This document shows, piece by piece, positions 46,544-58,361 of a DNA stretch of 64,000 bases. This stretch comes from Pyrus communis (taxonomy: Eukaryota; Streptophyta; Magnoliopsida; Rosales; Rosaceae): positions 17,097,464-17,161,463 of the forward strand of contig NC_084814.1 of the NCBI RefSeq assembly GCF_963583255.1, written 5' to 3'. The position numbers and the translations under genes are program-made. The notes beneath the pieces were generated by a model that made no database searches, had not been told where the DNA came from, and worked only from the letters and a program-made list of their open reading frames with translations. How positions within the stretch are numbered: the stretch's first letter is position 1; every line of letters starts with the position of its first letter.

Positions 46544-49500
46544 ATGGCCTCCTACAAGGACGCAGACCCTTCCCTAGGGTTCCTAACCCGAAAGGACACT
46601 GAGGTCAAACTCCCACGACCCACTAGGGTTAAGAACAAAACCCCAGCCCCCGTCCAAATCACTGCAGAGCAAATTCTTCGGGAGGCACGTGAGCGTCAGG
46701 AGGCTGAAATTCGACCTCCCAAACAGAAGATAACTGATCCCACTGAGCTTGCTGATTACCGTCTCCGTAAGCGCAAAGAATTCGAGGACCTAATCCGGCG
46801 TGTGAGGTGGAATGTCAGCGTCTGGATCAAGTATGCCCAGTGGGAGGAGTCCCAGAAGGACTTCAAGCGTGCTCGCTCGGTTTGGGAGCGTGCCCTTGAG
46901 GTCGATTATCGAAACCACACCCTGTGGCTCAAGTATGCGGAGGTGGAGATGAAGAACAAGTTCATTAACCATGCAAGAAATGTGTGGGACCGTGCTGTTA
47001 CGCTCTTGCCTAGAGTTGACCAGCTCTGGTACAAGTACATTCACATGGAAGAGATTATAGGGAATGTGGCTGGTGCTCGACAGATATATGAGAGGTGGAT
47101 GAATTGGATGCCGGACCAGCAAGGCTGGCTCTCCTTTATCAAGTTTGAACTTCGCTATAATGAAGTGGAGCGTGCTAGAGCGATTTTTGAGCGGTTTGTA
47201 CAATGTCATCCAAAAGTTGGTGCTTGGATTCGGTTTGCCAAGTTTGAGATGAAGAATGGTGAGGTTGCAAGGGCAAGAAATGTATATGAGAGAGCAGTGG
47301 AGATTCTAGCTGATGATGAGGAGGCTGAGCAGTTATTTGTGGCTTTTGCTGAATTCGAAGAACGGTGCAAAGAAACTGATCGAGCAAGGTGTATTTATAA
47401 GTTTGCACTTGATCATATACCCAAAGGAAGGGCCGGTGACTTATATAAGAAGTTTGTGGGTTTCGAGAAGCAGTATGGAGATAGGCAAGGGATTGAAGAT
47501 GCAATTGTGGGAAAGAGGAGGTTTCAGTATGAAGATGAGGTTAGGAAGAACCCTCGTAATTATGATGCGTGGTTTGATTATATAAGGCTAGAAGAGAGTG
47601 CAGGGAATAAGGATAGAATTAGAGAAGTTTACGAGCGAGCAATTGCTAATGTTCCTCCGGCTCCAGAGAAGCGATATTGGCAACGATACATTTATTTGTG
47701 GTATGTGGTACATGTACTAAGCCTTGGTTAGTTAGCGACTGTGCGAATGCTTTGACTTTAATGTGGCTTGATTTGTTTGAATAATATGTTGCTGATTGTT
47801 TGTTTCTTTTGCAATGTTAGGATTAACTATGCACTCTACGAGGAGCTTGATGCTGAAGACATGGAACGTACTCGAGATGTGTATAGGTAAGTGTCATTTT
47901 GTTAAGCTATGTTTTGTTGATGTACCTGAAGATTGTTTTGTTCTTGACATATTTTTCTTTTAACTACTATTCAGGTCAATATTGATATGTAAATACTTAT
48001 GTATAAAATTGGAAATAAATCTTGTTCATCTTTCTCGGTACATGAATTGCTACAGTACACTGGGACTGAAAAAAGGTTTAACTGGATGTATATGAGGATA
48101 AGCTTGAAAACTATTACCCAAAGAAACTAATTTTTTTCTTTTGGGTGAAAAGAAAACTAATGTTTTATTTGAACAATATGGGTATGAAGTTATATTTTTG
48201 GTGTTCTTATATTATATGTACCATTTTAGTTTATCATGACAGTGGACTGATGAGCTTTCGGCTTTTTTTGTAGTAAATCATGATTTGTTGTAGTAGTGTT
48301 TTAGACATCTCTTTGTTGCACCAACTAATTTGATGGCTTACACTTTGGAGATTTTGCAATGCATATTGCGGTTATTTGGTGAAAATATTCATGCAAATTA
48401 AAACAAGGATTCACAGTATAAGTTTACATTTGTTACCTTTGACATAGTTAGCATGTGGACACATCCTAAATACTTTGAACAGATTTCTCAATAACTAGAA
48501 ATTCTTCCAGGGAGTGCCTTAATTTGATTCCTCACCAGAAATTTTCGTTTGCAAAAATGTGGCTTCTTGCTGCCCAGTTTGAGATACGGCAGCTGAATCT
48601 CAAGGGTGCACGACAGATCCTCGGCAATGCAATAGGAAAGGCACCCAAAGATAAGGTAATGTATATTTAGCAAATACACATACTCATTTTACAAAGTTCA
48701 TTTAACAAGTCAAAATGTATAGCTAGTATTCATAATATGCTTCCTTAAAACAGATATTTAAGAAGTATATTGAGATTGAGCTGAACCTTGGGAATATGGA
48801 TCGATGTCGGAAGTTGTATGAAAAGTATCTGGAGTGGTCCCCAGAAAACTGTTATGCGTGGACCAAGTATGCAGAGTTAGAGCAATCTTTATGCGAGACA
48901 GAACGAACCAGGTCGCTTTTTGAACTTGCCATTGCCCAGCCGTCACTTGACATGCCTGAGTTGTTGTGGAAGGTAAGACACAGGAACATCCTTTTTCTAA
49001 TACAACTTTTATTGTTTGAATTTTGATAGTTTCTTATGGAATATAGTTTAACCTTTTCTGCACTTTTGTACTCTTCAATGATGTTTCATTACATCTGGTA
49101 TAATACCATAGATTTTAGTTGCACCAGTGCCATGCATAGTTATAATTCTTGACTCTTAAAACTTGAATTTGAAGAAATAGCAGAAGCAACACTGTGCAAC
49201 GCACCTATTATTCTCTGTTGTATCAAAGTGTTTTTCATTGTATATCCTTTCTACTGATTGATTTATCACTAAAGCTAGTTTTGATATGGAGAACATGTTC
49301 CTAGCTACTCAGTATACCAACAGCGATTCTTTCTAGAAAATCTATGACAAATATATTTGTTGGCTACGGCTGATGTTCTTAATTTATGCACTACAGGTTC
49401 AAATGACAACATTATATTTGTTACTAATTTGATTGATAATTTGATAACAGGCATTCATTGACTTTGAAATATCAGAGGGTGAATTTGAGAGAACTAGAGA

Positions 49501-50291
49501 ACTTTACGAGAGACTCCTAGACCGGACTAAACACCTCAAGGTGTGGATCAGTTATGCGAAATTTGAGGCATCTGCTATGGTGCAAGATGGTGTGGATTCA
49601 GATATGTCCGAAGATCAAGCCCAGGATTATCTCCTTGAACAAAAGAAACAATGTCTTCTGCGTGCTCGAAGTAAGCAGTTGTTACTAGATAGAATAGTAA
49701 TTGAGAGTTGTCTAATTTATATTCCTTTACAGTTGAGAATATCTAACCCTTGTGTTTTTTTTTTTTGGGCTTCACCAGGGGTTTTTGAGAAAGCTGTTAA
49801 CTATTTTAGAACTTCAGCACCCGAGTTGAAGGAAGAAAGAGGTATGTTGCTGGAAGAATGGTTGAATATGGAGGCTAGCTTTGGAGACTTGGGTGATGTT
49901 AGCTTAGTCCAATCTAAGCTTCCAAAGAAACTGAAGAAGAGGAGGCCAATAATGACTGAAGACGGCCCTGCTGGGTATGTGATCAACTCGCTCGTTTTTT
50001 ACATTCCTAAGTTTTTATATTCGTTTCTCATTTATAATTATATATTCATCTCGCTGTAGAGAATCTTTTAGTTACTGAAAAATGGAGCAGAGTTTTAGTT
50101 TTCTTGTGTTCAATTCCATATGGCGAGTTCATTTCGTTTTTCCATATGTCAACTGATCTGTGTTGGGACTTGGCAGGTATGAGGAGTACATTGATTACAT
50201 GTTCCCAGAGGAAGCTCAGACGACAAATCTCAAGATATTGGAAGCTGCCTACAAGTGGAAGAGGCAAAAGGTGTCTTCCGATGAGGACTAG
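46544..50291 (+). CDS. CRNKL1: Crooked-neck-like pre-mRNA splicing factor (CRNKL1/Clf1 homologue), 705 aa
   Basis: Seven coding exons: 46544-47700, 47821-47886, 48511-48655, 48754-48972, 49451-49670, 49779-49974, 50177-50291 (2,118 nt with stop), all with GT-AG borders and an unbroken frame. A 5'UTR intron lies at 46301-46526. The protein is an array of HAT (half-a-TPR) repeats along nearly its whole length, for example [60 protein letters not shown] and [20 protein letters not shown]. In the family this scaffold belongs to the Prp19/NineTeen-complex side of the activated spliceosome in the nucleus, bridging U5/U6-associated proteins. Length agrees with other plant homologues (about 700 aa). 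Start chosen at GCCATGG, in good plant context, after the leader intron. The last exon ends in a short acidic tail (SSDED). Certainly a real gene. Confidence 0.95.
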
Positions 50292-50429
50292 TAAGTTTTT
50301 GCATTTTGTAGTTTCGTGTACTGTGTAAATACAGAGAAAAAGCGTCGTACGCCGATTGCTGAGCAAAATGGTTGCTTGGCTGATGATCATCTTGATTTTG
50401 AGAAACCATGCTTGATGGTGATAGAGAGA

Positions 50430-51605
50430 ATGTCTAACGAAACTCTTTTTACCGTACCAAAACCCTTGTACCAATTACCGTACCAAACTTTCAGTTTGGC
50501 AAAATCTATTATCACTACCATACCAAACTTTTGGTATACCGAAGTTTGGTATTGCCAAATAGTTCGGTGGCATGGTATGACAATGGTAATTGCCACTTTG
50601 TTTTGGGACAAAATCTGTTTTTGTTTTTTTTAACCTAATTCAAGGGTACACTTTATTTTTGTATCTTTATCTCATATATTGTAGCCTAAATTCATCTATT
50701 ATTCATCATTCACAATTTACACACATAATAATTCAAATGGTGCATCAAGATTCATGATGAAAATTAAGCTTACAACCCATATAAAAGTTACAAACCAAAA
50801 CAAATAGAAGTTAAGGTTTCAAACCGAATGAAGATTGGAACTAAACTTCAAAAAGTAAAATTCATTGATCAATTTTTCAAGTTTGAGATGTCGAAACTTT
50901 TGGAGGAGGTATTGAAGTTGTAGAAGATTGAGCTTGTGTCAAGTCTACATTACAAACTAAGAAAACATATTAGTAACAAGAAGAATTAAAGTTGAAAACC
51001 ATTTAATAACTAATTTACTAAAAGAATTAAAGCATATCTTACTTGTTTTTACTTCCTCCATTTCTTTTTAAAATTGAATCATATCTTTTGTTGGTTCCTT
51101 GTAGAAGTTTACTTCATCAGTTCTAAGCTAATCACTAGTACACACTAGTGTCTCTACCATTTTAGGAGTCAAGGATGCCTTAAAAGGGTTCACAACCCTC
51201 CTCCTTAGGCTAAATGCATTTTCACTAGCAACGGTAGAAGTGGGGATTGCAAAGATATCCATGGCTATTTGTGAAAGAATTGAGAACTCTTTGTGTTTAA
51301 TTTCCACTAACTCAAGAGATCAAAATCACCAACAACAATGCTAATATAAGTAGGGTTTTATTTTCAAATTATTGGAATATTATAAAATATATATTATAAA
51401 TAATGTGTGTTATATAATTATATGTTATATTATATTTTCGATACGGTACGGTAATACCGTGGTAATGGTATCCATTACCAATATCGTATCATGAAATTTT
51501 GGTACAGTACAATACCGTACCATTACCGATTGACACAAAAAATTCGGCACAAAATCGATATGACACTGTTGGCACGATAATTTGGCAAAAAAAATCTACC
51601 CCTAA
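50430..51605 (-). mobile_element. hAT element remnant with transposase C-terminus
   Basis: The minus strand at 51075-51287 reads FSILSQIAMDIFAIPTSTVA, then SENAFSLRRRVVNPFKASLT and PKMVETLVCTSD, then a stop and LRTDEVNFYKEP. This is the hAT dimerisation region (normally ...IPVSTVASESAFS-GGRV). Repetitive ACCGTACC / GGTATACC-type blocks fill both flanks. The right end, reversed, starts TAGGGGTAGA, similar to plant hAT ends. The left end is not clear. It begins within about 150 bp of the stop codon of the crooked-neck gene. Confidence 0.65.
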
Positions 51606-51948
51606 ATAATTCTCTTATTGATGTAACAAAAATTGTGTACCACTACAGTCTACCATTTATCTTTGTTGTGAGTGAGAGGTTTTAAGTTTGAATGTGATAA
51701 ATAAAGAATTCGATATCATTTTGTTTTATCAAAATTTTAATTTATAAATCATTACGAGCTTGTTTGAAAGTGATTTTGAAACATCCAAAGAGATTTCAGA
51801 GTTTTCTCCTTTCCCATTCAGTTTGACATTTAAATAGAATGTGATTTTTATGGCCACATAATTATTACAGTAGGCATATAGACATTAAAAATTGGACATT
51901 AAAACTGAATTAAGTGAGGCTAATCACCCCAAATCTCCCATGTGTTAC

Positions 51949-51952
51949 TTCT

Positions 51953-51989
<37 letters not shown>

Positions 51990-52172
51990 CAGATCAAATA
52001 GTGATTTCGTCACGGCAATTCACCTTTTCAGGGGCTAGGAAGACTCACAGAGGTAGTCTTTTCCTGACCATCATTGTGTAATTCATTAGCATCAAGAATC
52101 GGACCGAGTACGTGCTTTATGGAATATAGACCTAAAATTTGTCATCAACCATTGAGTCATTCTATGACGATT
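51949..52172 (-). mobile_element. SINE, minus orientation, with perfect 17-bp target duplication
   Basis: A long T run (51954-51984, the reversed poly-A) is followed by a body that, reversed, contains CTCGGTCCGATTC (B-box-like), GGTCAGGAAAAGACTAC, GTGAGTCTTCCTAGCCCC and ends TTTGATCTGTCTTT-A(n). AATCTCCCATGTGTTAC occurs exactly on both sides (51932-51948 and 52173-52189). Same family as 12208-12418. Confidence 0.85.
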
Positions 52173-52583
52173 AATCTCCCATGTGTTACACTCACAATCA
52201 CATGTTCCATGTCTACGTAATTGGCTACTAATTATAAACCTGGTCTATATCATTAATGATCATAAAAAAGTTGGGTATATAGGATACCTAAAACTGCCAA
52301 ACTGATAGATACCTCAGGTGCCCAAAGGTCAATACTCAAACTATTGACAATGATTCACACGATAAAACCATCAGGAAATACGGGTTTATAATATTCGACA
52401 ATTTATAATTAAGAAATGTTATGAAGTTTAACAAAATAATGATGTTATTCATATTATTTATTTGTACCATTATTGTATACTATTGGCATGTGAGGTAGAC
52501 ATCCACATCATTTAAATCAATCATAATTTTGATTCAATTAAAAACAAATTAAAAAAACCAAAAAAAACAAACGAAAAATCCTA

Positions 52584-52983
52584 AGAGCATCTCCAATGGT
52601 TGGGCTAAAAACCAAATTTTTTAGCCCGGAAAATTTAGCTTTTAGCCAAGAAACAGCTTTTCTGCTCCAACAGTTCTAGCCTAAAATTTTAGTTCGGGAT
52701 TATTAAAGAATAAACTTAGGTTATTTTTTTTTGTTAAATTAATTTTTTTTAAATAAATATGTAAACCATCGTAAATTAATTTTATAAACATTTTAATCTA
52801 AAAAAATTTACATTCCGATAAATATTGGGTGGAGTCCACTCTGATTTCTAGGCTAAATTTTGAGGGGAATTTGGCATTGGTTTAGCATTTAGCATTTAGC
52901 CCAAAATTTCCCCTTGGGTTGGAGTGGGTTTGGAGGGAAATTTTGGAAAGTAATTTGGTTTTTAGCCCACATTGGAGTTGGTC
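52584..52983. mobile_element. Tourist-type MITE, 400 bp
   Basis: Terminal inverted repeats (GAGCATCTCCAATGGTTGGG...CTAAAAACC; from the right GACCAACTCCAATGTGGGCT) are flanked by TAA at 52581-52583 and 52984-52986. The body is AT-rich with several TTTAGCC units and no ORF. Confidence 0.8.
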
Positions 52984-53439
52984 TAAAACCTAGCAACGTG
53001 GACCTGGATTTCAAGTTGATCACTTTATCTGGCCGGCAATCAATCCCCGCCATGTTCTGTAAGGCGGCGGGAAATACCGCACGTGGTAATTACAGAGTGA
53101 GTACCAAATTATGCCAAGTGTCAGCCTTTTTGGTCCCCAGTTAGCGCGAATCTCAGACGTTGATTTCCAATGGTTTCCGTTGTAATATTTGGAAAATCAG
53201 AAGGTATTTTCATCGAAAGAAGCGCCAATTTTTGGTTCTCCACAAAGGTAGGGGTAGGACACAAGAATAACCAGTTAAAAAACCCCAAGGAAATTACAGT
53301 TATTTCCTTTCCCATTCTTTCAATTTTTAACTCCCAAAATCCTGCTTTTTTTTTTCATTATTTTTTGGTTTTTGAGGGAAAAAGATCTTAAATTCTGCTC
53401 CAATTGCAATCGAAATATTTCTTTTTCCGCTGGGTGAAA

Positions 53440-54778
53440 ATGGCATTCCAGTTTCAGGTGATTTTTGTGGATAAATTATTCAAGATAATTTTATTTTATT
53501 TATTTTTACTGCGTGTTCTGCTTTAAAGATTTTCTAGTTCCAAATCGAGAAATATATTTTTTGCTTGGTTTTATCTTACAGTCTGATATGAGCTAAGGAG
53601 CATGATTCAATAATTGTTTAGATAATAGGATTTTAGAAAACAAAAATATTTCGATTTCTTGTTACTCTTTGATGTGATTCTCTCATTTACTTATTGTTTT
53701 CCTCCATTTACGTAACTTAGATGAATTTAATATAATTATTATATTGTCTGTTAAAAAAAATAGACAAATGAAATATAATATCAATAAATAAGGCTCCTCA
53801 TTGTCTAATTTGGAAAAAGAACTTAATATTTTGGCAAATTTACTCTATTTGTTTTTTTGTTGGGAAATGTAAAGGTTATTCTCAATTGTTATTTTATTGT
53901 TTGTGTATATAAATGTAGTGTTTTCCTATGCAAAACAAAGATGCGTTGAGAAAATTTCACTTTTATTCAAATTTGTTCAACTTTGATTGTCTTACGTTGT
54001 AGAAAGGTTATTCGGAGCTTACACAATAGATCTCGAGAATTGAAATTGGTAAATTCCTTCAATTTTAGGTTTGAGCGCTAAAAGATAATTATATGCCCTA
54101 AAATAATTAACCATGTCAATAAATGGTATCAAAGTTGAAGAAAATCGAGTAGAATCATCAATAAGAGCTTAGACTTTAAAGTTTCTAGTATAAGATTTGG
54201 TAAATCGTTTCGATTTTAGGTTTAAGCTGTAAAGGACTATTATGCCCCAAACAATCAACTTTGTTGATAAATGAGATCAAAGTTGAAGAAAATTAAGTAA
54301 AAGTGAGATTTTTCAATGCGTTCTACACGGAAAATTATACATCATTAAAATGTACTTGTGATTTCCATTTTTAGTGTCTTAATTTTTCTTTTGCTTACTA
54401 AATCTTTAGTTGACTCTGCCATTACGATTGCCTGCACTGCTTGATGAAACAGATGCTATAACTTTCAACTCAATGAAAGAAATATTTAGTGGAACTTGAA
54501 GAACCACCAACCCATAGAATGCTTATAATGGTAATGAACTAATAATCCTTAAGTGTTTCTCTGTCAATCTTACTCTCTAATCACAACATACATTTTCGTA
54601 AGAGCATTTTACTTCTTAGCTTTTCGATACGGATTATGATAATTTTTCTTCCCTTTTATTTGATGAGATTTTATATTTTGTTTGAATCTTGTTCTTGTTT
54701 GATTTTCAGGTCTTAGATATGTTGCGTGCAAGACGGATGGAGAATTGTGTTTGTGTGTGGTGATTTTTGAGTATTTGC
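53440..54778 (+). promoter_or_regulatory. 5'UTR intron and upstream ORF of the CIP1-like gene
   Basis: A leader exon ends at 53457 (TTTCAG|GTGATT) and a second leader segment begins at 54710 (GATTTTCAG|GTCTT), giving a 1.25-kb leader intron. Across this junction an ATG at 53440 opens a 23-codon upstream ORF (MAFQFQVLDMLRARR..., stop TGA) that ends before the main ATG at 54798. Such an uORF could lower translation of the main protein. The splice is inferred from consensus only. Confidence 0.4.
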
Positions 54779-54797
54779 TTAAGTATCCAAGATAGAG

Positions 54798-57789
54798 ATG
54801 ATAAAACATCGCTGGAGAGAGCTAGCTAAGTCCTTTAATAATCATGTTGATCCTGAAACAACTGAGCGGCTGAAGAGGACTAAAACAGGTGTAAACTTCT
54901 TTCCTCTCAACCTTTGATCTTCGACTAAAATGCCGGTCACTCATTCGATCCATGGATCCCGAAACAGACTTTTTATTTTTAGGGAATTTGCAAATTTTTG
55001 TTTCTGCAATGCCATGAAGAAAAGACCATAACTGAGTACGATTTTCTGGAATTGATTTTCTTCTTCTTTTTCTTTTATTTTTTTTATTTTTATTTTTTTT
55101 GAGTTGATGTGATTCAAATGTAGGGCATCAGTTCTTTTTGTAAAGTTCTGAAACTGCGTTCTAGGGTTATAAAATTATGGCAGTCTGCTTGTTGCGCAAG
55201 GAAACCATTAAAAATTGTTACCCTAAATATTATGTGATAATATGAAAATTCGGATGCATTGGTTGTGTGTTAAATTTGACAAATTTTCGAGTTTTCTTCC
55301 CGAATTCGAGAGTCGATCAATATGTTATTCCTTTTTGTTGCCACTTCATTTGATGTTGAAGTTATTTTTTATCTGCAGAAATTGAAACCAATGTGACAAG
55401 GATCTTCAAGCTTATAAAAATCGAAGACCAAGGGAAGAAAGATGTAAACCAAAAAGATTTGAAGCAAGAGTCGGAACTTGTTGCACTCATTGAGAACTTC
55501 TACCAACAGTACCAGTCACTATATGCTTTATATGATCATTTAGTAGGAGAGTCTGGGAGAATCGTTCATGGCAAGAAAGAGCAAAAAGGTTTTTCCATGT
55601 CTCCCCCAAGCTCAGATTCTGAATATTATTCCTCAGAAGACGTTGAAGGTAACAATGCCAGATTGGAAAGAGCTGACAGCATCAAGCATGAACTTAAGAA
55701 TGAATATTCCGAAGGATCTGGTGATCTGAAGCGAAAATCGGTCTCTGAAAATGGAGAAAAGGAGGCGATAAATTCAGAATATTTGGCAGCATTGAGAAAA
55801 ATAAAACAATCAGATATTGTAGACAATGATCTGAAGGATGAAGTGGATGAAAAAGTAAGAGAACTCTCAGCTCTTGTCGAAGTGCATGAAGCTCATGGGA
55901 ATCATTCCTCAGCTCGGGTAAAAGAGTTAGAGGGACAGTTAACAGGCTTTAAAATGGAGTTGGAATCCTTATGCAGCCAGAAAAGAGATTTGGAAGCATG
56001 GAAAGAAGGTAAATCTGCTGAAGCTAAACAGCTAGGAGATAAAAATATCGGACTACATGCGCGAATTTTGGAACTTGAGTTAGTTTTAAAAGAAAGAGAG
56101 GATGAAATATCTGATTTCAAGAACAAACTCAAGGAAAATGAGGAGAGCTCAGCGTCGAAAATTTCAGACTTGATGACACATGCTGAAAATATGCAACAGG
56201 AAGTTGATTCGTTGTGTGCGCAAAAAGGTGAAATGGAGAAAAAGATGGCGAGTAAGAAAAATGAATCAGCGACGCAAGTCAAAGGCTTAAGTGAGCAGGT
56301 CAATGCAATGCAGAAGGAATTGAAGATCCTGCACCAGAAGAAAATTGAATCACAAGCACAACTGGATGAGAAGAATAAAGAAATCTCCAAGCATCTGCAA
56401 CAGATGGAAATTCTGAAAGAGGAATTAACAAAAAAGGACACGGTTGAGAGGAAAATGATGGAAGAAAAAGAAATTTTTCTTGTGAAAGTGAATGACTTGG
56501 AATCGGAAGTGAATTCTCTACGTAACAAAAAAAGGAATGTGGAAAAGCAGATTAAAAACAGAAACCATGAGAACAGCAAGTTGAGACAGGAAAATGAGAG
56601 TCTTCTTTCTAGAATTTTCAGGTTGGAGAGAACTTTGACCGAGAGAGGGGATGAGATTTACGCTCTTCGTGGAGAATGCGAGCATGGAAAGAACGAAGCT
56701 TCTGCTCGACTTATTGAATTCACGACGCAGGTCAGCAATTTGAAACAGGAAATGGATTCCTTGCAGGCTCAGAAAAGCCAGTTGGACTTGCAGATTGAGA
56801 TACAGAACAAGCGCTATTTGGAAAAACTGACTGAGATGGAAAATCTAAACAATAACTTGATAGTCAAGATTGGCCAAATTGACAGAGATAACCAAAAGTA
56901 TTTGGAAATACTGAGTGAGAAGGAAAATCAAAACCATAATTTGACAGTCAAGATTTCTGATCAGCAGAAAATTATCAAGAAACATGAAGAAACTTTCAAG
57001 AAGTTCAACAAGGAGCATAAACAAGCTAAAATTTGGTTTCCTCAATCTAAGTTAAATGTACAATTTGCCGAAAGGAAGATGGAAGAATTGGCAGAGAAGT
57101 ACCGAATCAATCTTGAAGACAATGTGCGCCTCTTGTACCAGAGGATCAGGGTAGCGGAACAAATACATAACGAAAACAAGGAGAGCTACAAGAAGTTCAA
57201 GGAGATGTACGAGAAAGAAAACAAAGATCTTAAAGAAAAGCTAGCAACGTATCAAGATCCAGACAGAAAGATGAAGCAAATATCGGAAACAGCGAAAAGT
57301 ACACTGCATGGATTGGACTTATTGGTGCTTAAATTTGACGAGGGACACAAGAACTTTCAAAACCAGATTGCCAAAATATCGGAGGAGCTTGAGTCTGCAA
57401 AAACTTGGGTTAAAGAGAATGCTGGCAAGATCAAACGGTTAAAGCACAATGTAGATTGCTTGACCACACAACTGAACGAGAAGGAAGAGCAAGAACTTGT
57501 GTTGAGAGAGAAAGTTTGGGAGTTGGAAGCATCGGCGAGCAAGGAAACCAGAGAGAAGCTCAACTTAATGAAAGAGTTTGGCCAACTTGAGAGTCAGGTG
57601 GGAAATCTTGAGAGGGAAGTAAAGTACAAGGATGAAGATTTGTTGAGCCTTGGGGAGGAGAAGAGGGAGGCCATACGGCAACTCTGCGTGTTGGTTGATC
57701 ATCACCGAAGCCGCTACTATGATCTGAAGGAAGCAGTGTCAAAGAGGTCAGATGCAACAACTACTAGAGGCAGCAAGACTACAACTTAG
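54798..57789 (+). CDS. CIP1: COP1-interactive protein 1-like long coiled-coil protein, 833 aa
   Basis: Two coding exons: 54798-54888 and 55379-57789 (2,502 nt with stop), joined in phase 1 (ACA G|AA ATT). Residues 1-95 resemble the NAB-type actin-binding N-terminus of the CIP1/NETWORKED group (KHRWRELAKSFNNHVDPE, then ENFYQQYQSLYALYDHLVGE). An acidic serine stretch follows (SSDSEYYSSEDVE). Residues 160-800 are almost continuous coiled coil (ELEGQLTGFKMELESLCSQK; MQQEVDSLCAQKGEMEKKM). The C-terminus (EEKREAIRQLCVLVDHHRSR, YYDLKEAVSK) matches CIP1 proteins. CIP1 was found as a cytoskeleton-associated partner of the photomorphogenesis repressor COP1. This protein is about half the length of Arabidopsis CIP1, by loss of internal coiled-coil repeats rather than truncation, because both ends are present. 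Exact orthology is uncertain. Confidence 0.85.
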
Positions 57790-58361
57790 GCCTCTCTTAT
57801 AACCATTGTTGTGATAATTTTTGTTTGCCATTATAAACCCTATTCGACTTTTGTTCTTTCTTTTTGTACAAGGTAAGTGGATGTGTTGCTCAAAGTGAAT
57901 TTCACCATCCATGATATACAATGAATTCATGGGATATATACAAGTATACATAATTTGCATTGTTTCTGAGTTAATTAAAAACGAAAGTGATTATTCGATC
58001 GATTCTTTTTTCTTTGTTTTGTTATTGTGGGAGGGAGAATTCGAACATAAGATTTATTTCAACATTAGAAGAAATGTATAATTATACTTGTTGTGAACGT
58101 CTCTAAATGGAAGGCCTCAAGATCAAATTAGATAAACACCACGTCCAATTAGTGAGTCAATCCTATGTAAAATCAAAATGTAATTTCTCACTTCACTATC
58201 GATCATATCAAATATTCTCCAAATTTGTTTTTGGCTTGGTGTCAAATTTGGAATGACTTTTTGAATATATACGTGGGTCATGCCTTTTACATTTGAACCT
58301 TAAACAACAAGGCACCTTCGTTTATGTTCCAATTGAGGTTAAGAACAAACTAGGAGCTTGA

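Noticed and set aside
46790..47504. Minus-strand frames inside the crooked-neck gene
   Set aside because: They are antisense shadows of HAT-repeat coding sequence, which is clearly coding on the plus strand.
55902..56579. 225-codon minus-strand frame inside the CIP1-like gene
   Set aside because: It is the antisense shadow of the coiled coil: S/F/C-rich composition and no independent signal.
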